DNA of 39,468 nucleotides, from the NCBI GenBank assembly GCA_021463845.1, contig JAJTXV010000010.1:1-39468 (forward strand), written 5' to 3'. The notes under the pieces are model-generated. The model saw only the letters and a program-made list of their open reading frames with translations. It did no database searches and had not been told where the DNA came from. This DNA comes from Anaerolineales bacterium. GTDB lineage: Bacteria > Chloroflexota > Anaerolineae > Anaerolineales > UBA11579. The position numbers and the translations under genes were made by a program. Numbering within the stretch: the first letter of the stretch is position 1; each line of letters starts with the position of its first letter. Shown here piece after piece: positions 35,385 to 39,468 of the stretch.

Positions 35385-36434
35385 CTAGCGGACGACGACG
35401 CGGGTGCCGTTGCCTACGCTCTGCACCTGGCCGTAGCGGCTCTCAGGCATCAGCCAGCGGAACAGCCACTTGGCCTCGTGCGGCTTCATGTTGACGCAGC
35501 CGTGGCTCATTTCGTTGCCGTAGTTGTCGTGCCAGTAGGTGCCGTGGAAGGCCACGCCCCACTCGTGGAAGTACGATACCCACGGCACTCCCGGCAGCTC
35601 GTAGGCTTCCACGTCGGCGGTGATATAGCCGTCGCCCATGTGGCGCACTGGCATCTTGGAGAACACGGTGAAGCTGCCAGTCGGCGTTGCCGTGGGGATA
35701 CCGTTGGTGCTCACCAGATACGGAATCCCGGTGGAGATCTTGGTGTCCATCAGCAGCGCGCCTTCTTCATAGGCCCATAGACGCTGCTCGGGGATGCTGA
35801 CCTCGACATGCTTCTGGTGCAAGGGGATGTGGGCGTTGACCGGGGTTAGCTCGCTGGCCGGCACTTTGCGCATGTGCTCGGCCAATACATGGTACGTGAT
35901 CTTGAGCAGCTCATCGGTGATCTCGTACCAAAGCCCGCCATCCGGCCCTTCGGTGATGGCGGTCACCCAGTGGGTGGAGAGATAGTACAGGCGGTACAGC
36001 TTCTCCCAACCGCGGGCGCGGGTGAAGCGGTACGACTGGGTGAGCGGCACAGTGATCTCGAACAGCTCGCCGGCCGGGTTGATCTGCACTTGCGGCGTGT
36101 TGAGCTTGGTCTCGACCGGTTGCAGGTAGGCGGTGTGGGCGAAGCCCTCGTCTACGCGGTACCAGCGCGGGTTGAAATCCGGCCCCAGGTCTGATTCGAA
36201 TTCTTCGAAGGTGTAGAGCAGTTGGTCACGCGAGCGGGTGGCGACGACATCGCTCTGATAGGACGGCTCGCTGTACAGGCGCAGCTCCTTGACCGCCACG
36301 CGCACCAGGCCGGTGGCTTCGTTAGGCTTGCTGGCGGCGTGGGCGCCGGCAGCCGAAAACGGCTGCAGCGCCAGGCCGCCGAGGGCCAGGCCGCCCAGCT
36401 GCAAGAATTCCTTGCGGGAGAGCTGGTCAGTCAT
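35385..36434 (-). CDS. L,D-transpeptidase (YkuD family)
   Basis: A 349-residue exported protein. The N terminus SRKEFLQLGGLALGGLAL resembles a Tat signal with one Arg replaced by Lys. Residues about 40-105 look like an SH3-type cell-wall domain. The C-terminal catalytic domain has FHGTYWHDNYGNEMSHGCVNM with His297 and nucleophile Cys313 (HxxH...SHGC). Such enzymes cross-link peptidoglycan stems or attach proteins to the wall. TAGAAT lies exactly 6 nt before the ATG with no Shine-Dalgarno, so the mRNA is probably leaderless. Confidence 0.9.
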   Translation of the reverse strand: MTDQLSRKEFLQLGGLALGGLALQPFSAAGAHAASKPNEATGLVRVAVKELRLYSEPSYQSDVVATRSRDQLLYTFEEFESDLGPDFNPRWYRVDEGFAHTAYLQPVETKLNTPQVQINPAGELFEITVPLTQSYRFTRARGWEKLYRLYYLSTHWVTAITEGPDGGLWYEITDELLKITYHVLAEHMRKVPASELTPVNAHIPLHQKHVEVSIPEQRLWAYEEGALLMDTKISTGIPYLVSTNGIPTATPTGSFTVFSKMPVRHMGDGYITADVEAYELPGVPWVSYFHEWGVAFHGTYWHDNYGNEMSHGCVNMKPHEAKWLFRWLMPESRYGQVQSVGNGTRVVVR

Positions 36435-36440
36435 GTAACT

Positions 36441-36446
36441 ATTCTA
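36441..36446 (-). promoter_or_regulatory. -10 hexamer of a probable leaderless promoter (L,D-transpeptidase)
   Basis: TAGAAT on the minus strand with a 6-nt gap (36440-36435) to the ATG at 36434. No Shine-Dalgarno and no clear -35 box. Confidence 0.45.
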
Positions 36447-36516
36447 ACAAGGCAGCCCCACTGCGACTCCTGAGCAGGATATGAGAATGGTATACGCAGC
36501 CGTGCAGTCGGCCGCG

Positions 36517-36522
36517 TATAAT
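36517..36522 (+). promoter_or_regulatory. -10 hexamer of a probable leaderless promoter (36529 gene)
   Basis: A perfect TATAAT, 6 nt before the GTG at 36529, with no Shine-Dalgarno. This makes the GTG, not the upstream ATG at 36481, the likely start. Confidence 0.5.
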
Positions 36523-36528
36523 CTCGCC

Positions 36529-37428
36529 GTGCCTGCATTCACGCTGGATATACAGAGTTTTGTTCGCGCCGCCACCCTCGTGCTGCTGTTCTTTGGCGTG
36601 TATGCTCTGTGGGCTGGGCGCGGCTCCATCCAATCTTCGCATGATGTGCCGTTCTACCGGGTGCGCCAGCAGCGCGTCTTCGCCGGCTGGCGTAGCATCC
36701 TGTTCGGCGGGCTGCTGCTGGCGGCCGCGGCCTGGGTGGGTTTCAATGGCGAGCGCACTGCGTATGCCGTCTTCCCCGTCACCGCCACGCCCACGCTGAG
36801 CCCAACGCCTTCGCTCACCTTCACCCCCTCGCTGACACCATCCGAAACGCTGACGCCCAGCGAGACGCCGACCCTGCAGTTCTCGCTGACCCCGTCGCCC
36901 TCGGCCATCCCAATCATGCCGGGCGAGATCGCCGCTGAGTTCACTTCCCAGGTCACGCCCAGCGGCGCGGCAGTGTTCAGCCCCTTCGTGTTCGCCCGCA
37001 ATATCAACCTCAGCACCTACGCTCCGGTGGGGGCGGCGGTGGTGTTCGAGAACCCGGTGACGGGCATCTACGCATTGTTCAGTTATGACCAGATGCAGCC
37101 GGATGTGCAGTGGACCGCGCTGTGGTACCGCGACGGCCAACTGGTGCACTACGAAAGCAAGCCGTGGGACGGCGGCACCGGCGGCTACGGCTACACCGAG
37201 TGGCTGGCCCCGGCCGAGGACTGGCTGCCGGGCCGCTACCAGGTGGAGATGTATGTGGGCATGGATGTGAAACTGGTGGGCAACTTTGATGTGGTCGGCC
37301 AGCCCTCGACCAGCACGCCGACGCCATCGGTCACGCCGACCTTTACGCCCAGCCCGACGCGCACGCCGACACCACTACCCAGCCCAACTCATACGCGCCA
37401 GCCAACGGCGACCGCGCCATCCAACTAG
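36529..37428 (+). CDS. Membrane protein with Thr/Pro-rich linkers, unknown function
   Basis: A 299-residue protein (from GTG 36529) with two membrane helices (about 12-30 and 57-75), then a Thr/Pro/Ser linker (TATPTLSPTPSLTFTPSL and onward), a folded outward domain of about 120 residues (FVFARNINLSTYAPVGAAVV to YQVEMYVGMDVKLVGNF), and a second TPTPSVTPTFTPSPTR tail. Such linkers are typical of surface proteins in Anaerolineae. The domain has Trp and Tyr residues and an RYQVEMYVG beta pattern similar to Ig-like or carbohydrate-binding folds, but no family is assigned. The start is set by TATAAT 6 nt before it. Confidence 0.7.
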   Translation: MPAFTLDIQSFVRAATLVLLFFGVYALWAGRGSIQSSHDVPFYRVRQQRVFAGWRSILFGGLLLAAAAWVGFNGERTAYAVFPVTATPTLSPTPSLTFTPSLTPSETLTPSETPTLQFSLTPSPSAIPIMPGEIAAEFTSQVTPSGAAVFSPFVFARNINLSTYAPVGAAVVFENPVTGIYALFSYDQMQPDVQWTALWYRDGQLVHYESKPWDGGTGGYGYTEWLAPAEDWLPGRYQVEMYVGMDVKLVGNFDVVGQPSTSTPTPSVTPTFTPSPTRTPTPLPSPTHTRQPTATAPSN

Positions 37429-37440
37429 ATTTTCAGTACG

Positions 37441-37500
37441 AACCACAAAGACACAAAGAAAATATCAAAAAAACTTTGTGTTCTTTGTGTCTTTGTGGTT
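37441..37500. terminator. 20-bp perfect hairpin between converging genes
   Basis: AACCACAAAGACACAAAGAA (37441-37460) pairs perfectly with 37481-37500 around a 20-nt loop. It lies between the genes ending at 37428 (+) and 37547 (-). It lacks a clean U run directly after the stem, so it may be a dispersed repeat serving as a weak terminator. Confidence 0.5.
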
Positions 37501-37513
37501 AAGCTGTTTGCAG

Positions 37514-37545
37514 TTGACTAGTCGACCAGTTAACTAGCCGACTGA
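37514..37545. repeat. Four 8-mer tandem units, TTGACTAG-like
   Basis: TTGACTAG, TCGACCAG, TTAACTAG and CCGACTGA follow one another without spacing, directly before the psuG stop. It is a degenerate short tandem repeat. Confidence 0.5.
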
Positions 37546-37546
37546 C

Positions 37547-38470
37547 TTATATCTGGCTTGTTCTCTCTGCAGCCAATTCTTTCGCCACGCCCGCCGCGAT
37601 GCGGGCATTGTTCTTGAGCAGCGCCAGGTTGGCCTGCAGGCTGCGCCCGCCGCTGAGCTGGGCCACGCGGGCCAGCAGGAACGGCGAAACCGCCTGGCCG
37701 CGCACGCCCTGCGCGTCGGCCTCGGCCTGGGCTTGCGCGATCCAGGCTTCCACTTCGTCGCGCGGGATGGCGGTCTCGGTTGGCGGGGGCGCGGCCAGCA
37801 GCACGCCGCCGCCGCCCAGCTGCCAGTGGGTGCGCGCCAGGGCAGCAGCCCCGGCGGCGTCCTCCACGCGGTCGCTGGTGGGCAGGCCGCTCTCCACCGA
37901 ATAGAAGGCTGGGTAGGCGTTGGTGCCGTAGCCCACCACGGGCACGCCGAGGGTCTCGAACTGCTCCAGAGTGGCGGGCAGATCCAGAATGGCTTTGGCC
38001 CCGGCGCACACCAGCACCAGCGGTTGGCGGGCCAGCTCGGGCAGGTCGGCCGAGACGTCCCAGTGGCTGCCGCGGTGCACACCGCCGATGCCGCCGGTGG
38101 CGAAGACGCGAATGCGGGCGCTGGCGGCGATGCGCAGCGTGGCCGCTACGGTGGTGCCGCCGCTGGCCTTTTGGGCTACAGCGGCGGCGAGGTCACGGCT
38201 GCTGAGCTTGCGCACGTCAGGCGCGTTGGCCAACGCTTCCAGCTGAGCCGCATCCAGCCCCACGCACAGCTGGCCGTCAATGACGGCGATGGTGGCGGGG
38301 ATGGCGCCCTCGGCCCGCACAATGGCTTCGAGGGCCTGGGCCAGCTCCAGGTTCTGCGGGCGAGGCAGGCCGTGCGTGATCACGGTTGATTCAAGGGCGA
38401 CCACGGGCTGGCCGTTGAGGATGGCCTGGCTTACTTCGAGCGAGAGTCTGAACATTCCGGGTAGTTTCAT
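37547..38470 (-). CDS. psuG: Pseudouridine-5'-phosphate glycosidase
   Basis: A 307-residue enzyme of the Indigoidine_A (PsuG/YeiN) family. PVVALESTVITHGLPRPQN near the N terminus, KASGGTTVAATLRIA, FATGGIGGVHRGSHWDVSADL and VVGYGTNAYPAFYSVESGLP are family blocks. It splits pseudouridine 5'-phosphate to uracil and ribose 5-phosphate (reversible). The ATG at 38470 is chosen because the protein family begins just before this point; the much longer frame upstream contains unrelated repeat sequence. No PsuK kinase gene lies next to it. A TAGAAT on this strand 16 nt before the ATG may be its -10 box. Confidence 0.93.
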   Translation of the reverse strand: MKLPGMFRLSLEVSQAILNGQPVVALESTVITHGLPRPQNLELAQALEAIVRAEGAIPATIAVIDGQLCVGLDAAQLEALANAPDVRKLSSRDLAAAVAQKASGGTTVAATLRIAASARIRVFATGGIGGVHRGSHWDVSADLPELARQPLVLVCAGAKAILDLPATLEQFETLGVPVVGYGTNAYPAFYSVESGLPTSDRVEDAAGAAALARTHWQLGGGGVLLAAPPPTETAIPRDEVEAWIAQAQAEADAQGVRGQAVSPFLLARVAQLSGGRSLQANLALLKNNARIAAGVAKELAAERTSQI

Positions 38471-38510
38471 AGTTTCACCGCTGGGGATTCTAAAGCATGT
38501 ATCCTCCTGT

Positions 38511-38575
38511 GTCATTCTGACCGGGTCTTGATATGGACACCAGATCGCCGAACCCGGTCCAGGGAAGAATCCTTG
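38511..38575. repeat. GTCATTCTGA - GAAGAATCC palindromic repeat
   Basis: GTCATTCTGA at 38511 and GGGAAGAATCCTT near 38563 flank an ACCGGGT/ACCCGGT stem (38520-38526 with 38552-38558). It is a second repeat family, distinct from the GTCATTGCGAG elements but with the same design. Confidence 0.6.
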
Positions 38576-38661
38576 CTGGCAGGTCTTCTGTATATGGCTT
38601 GAGTTATTCCTACGCGTAGTGAGGATCCCTCGCTGCGCTCGGGATGCACGGTGAATGTGGT

Positions 38662-38691
38662 GTAGGGGGCGTAGCATGCTACGCCCCCTAC
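38662..38691. repeat. 30-nt perfect palindrome
   Basis: GTAGGGGGCGTAGCA at 38662-38676 is followed directly by its exact complement at 38677-38691, with no loop. It lies 34 nt upstream of the PHP-domain start. It could be a dispersed repeat or an operator site. Confidence 0.85.
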
Positions 38692-38712
38692 GTGTGGCGG
38701 GTGATGGCCAGT

Positions 38713-38718
38713 TACAAT
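38713..38718 (+). promoter_or_regulatory. -10 hexamer of a probable leaderless promoter (PHP gene)
   Basis: TACAAT, 6 nt before the ATG at 38725, no Shine-Dalgarno between them. Confidence 0.45.
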
Positions 38719-38724
38719 CCCACC

Positions 38725-39366
38725 ATGCTCAATATTGAGACCCACTGCCACACCGACGCCAGCCACGATTGCCGCGTGCGGGTCGAAGACCTCGTCAAGA
38801 CCGCCCGCCGGCGCGGGCTGGACCGCCTGGTGGTGACCGACCACAACACCATCAGCGGGGCGGTGCGCGCCCAGCAGATGGACCCGGAGCTCATCATCGT
38901 AGGGCAGGAGATCATGACCGAGCAGGGCGAGCTGCTGGCCTTCTTCGTCAGCGAGGAGGTGCCGCGCGACCTGCCGCCGATGGAGGCGATCCGCCTGCTG
39001 CGTGCGCAGGACGCCTACATCAGCGTCTCGCACCCGTTTGACCCGCGCCGCGGCTGGGAGCTGCGGGCGCTGGAAGCCATCGCCCCGCATGTGGACGCGG
39101 TGGAGATCTTCAATGCGCGCAACATTCTGCCCGTCTACAACGAGGCCGCTGAGCGCTTTGCCGCCCGCTTTCAGCTGGGCGGCACGGCCGGCTCCGACGC
39201 CCATACCTTGATCGAGGTGGGGCGGGCCGGCATGCGGCTGCCGGCCTTCAAGGATGCGGCCAGCCTGCGGGCAGCCATGCCGCAGGCGCAGTACACCAAG
39301 CGGGCCAGCGGGCCGCTGATCCGCCTGGCCTCGCGCTATGCGGCGATCCTCAATAAGCTGCGCTAG
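38725..39366 (+). CDS. PHP-domain metal-dependent phosphoesterase
   Basis: A 213-residue protein of the PHP superfamily. Metal ligands are visible in order: ETHCHTDASHD (His7, His9), VVTDHN (Asp39, His40), ISVSHPFD (His103) and GSDAH (156-160). These motifs match TrpH/YciV-like phosphoesterases, which act on short nucleotides or phosphate esters. The ATG at 38725 is selected because the metal-binding motif begins at residue 5, as in the family, and because TACAAT lies 6 nt upstream; in-frame sequence further upstream is repeat DNA. The substrate is unknown. Confidence 0.88.
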   Translation: MLNIETHCHTDASHDCRVRVEDLVKTARRRGLDRLVVTDHNTISGAVRAQQMDPELIIVGQEIMTEQGELLAFFVSEEVPRDLPPMEAIRLLRAQDAYISVSHPFDPRRGWELRALEAIAPHVDAVEIFNARNILPVYNEAAERFAARFQLGGTAGSDAHTLIEVGRAGMRLPAFKDAASLRAAMPQAQYTKRASGPLIRLASRYAAILNKLR

Positions 39367-39421
39367 CAGCCCTTTGGGGTTGGCAGTCTGCTAAAATAGC
39401 CCGCTGCGTGAGTGCGCACAC

Positions 39422-39468
39422 GGCTCGGTGGCGGAACTGGCAGACGCAGGGGACTTAAAATCCTCCGA
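39422..39468 (+). tRNA. tRNA-Leu(UAA), 5' part
   Basis: GGCTCGG acceptor, TG, then GCGGAACTGGCAGACGC D arm and anticodon arm GGGGA-CTTAAAA-TCCTC (anticodon TAA). The gene runs off the window end. TAAAAT at 39392-39397 is a possible -10 element 24 nt upstream. Confidence 0.88.

Noticed and set aside
37441-37545. CRISPR array
   Set aside because: The tandem units are 8 nt without spacers and the hairpin is single; no cas genes are present.

Overview
The window is GC-rich (about 60-65 %, estimated by eye) and densely coded. It looks like a chromosomal piece of an aerobic or facultatively aerobic member of the Chloroflexota, probably Anaerolineae-like. This is inference from the Thr/Pro/Ser-rich linker of the 36529 protein, a fused heme A/heme O synthase, a caa3-type oxidase of the A2 class and families of intergenic palindromes; no rRNA or other taxonomic marker is present. 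Lipoprotein signals (Leu-Ala-Ala-Cys) suit this group.

Layout. 70-2698: small proteins, a META-domain lipoprotein, a DUF1272 zinc-ribbon protein and an EamA exporter. 2688-7902 (minus strand): a five-gene BMP/nucleoside-type ABC importer operon (lipoprotein, double ATPase, two permeases, ICMT-like methyltransferase). It starts from a good promoter and a structured leader of about 240 nt with two terminator-like hairpins. Divergent from it is a D-amino-acid oxidase. 9152-9675: a small inverted-repeat-bounded cassette carrying a frameshifted four-helix-bundle (IVS/S23-type) gene; its arms supply the stop codons of both neighbours (D-amino-acid oxidase and PckA). 11402-15371: MgtE, an AT-richer stretch around tRNA-Arg(UCG) with a lipoprotein and a methyltransferase, then a Gfo/Idh/MocA oxidoreductase.

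15755-21685: an iron/heme block. Ferrochelatase (minus) diverges from a five-gene ferric-siderophore uptake operon: binding lipoprotein, FhuF-type reductase, two FecCD permeases, ATPase. 21823-26791: a membrane-anchored serine hydrolase, then a tightly coupled proline dehydrogenase - DinB-like - cupin-like - UbiA-type prenyltransferase operon, then a Bcp peroxiredoxin.

26876-34509: a complete cytochrome oxidase operon: CoxB with CuA and a C-terminal cytochrome c, CoxA (A2 type), short subunit IV, CoxC, Sco, an undescribed membrane-anchored cupredoxin-like protein, SURF1 and a CtaA-CtaB fusion. A PCu(A)C copper chaperone (minus) converges on it. Iron uptake, ferrochelatase, heme A synthesis, copper delivery and oxidase structural genes thus lie within about 20 kb and together could build one terminal oxidase.

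35385-39468: an L,D-transpeptidase, a membrane protein with a TPSP linker, pseudouridine-5'-phosphate glycosidase, a PHP-domain phosphoesterase and the 5' part of tRNA-Leu(UAA). Four genes here and at 8225 have a TANAAT hexamer exactly 6 nt before the start codon and no Shine-Dalgarno, which suggests leaderless transcripts. Several families of palindromic repeats occupy the intergenic gaps. All functions are assigned by reading the translations; no database search was run.
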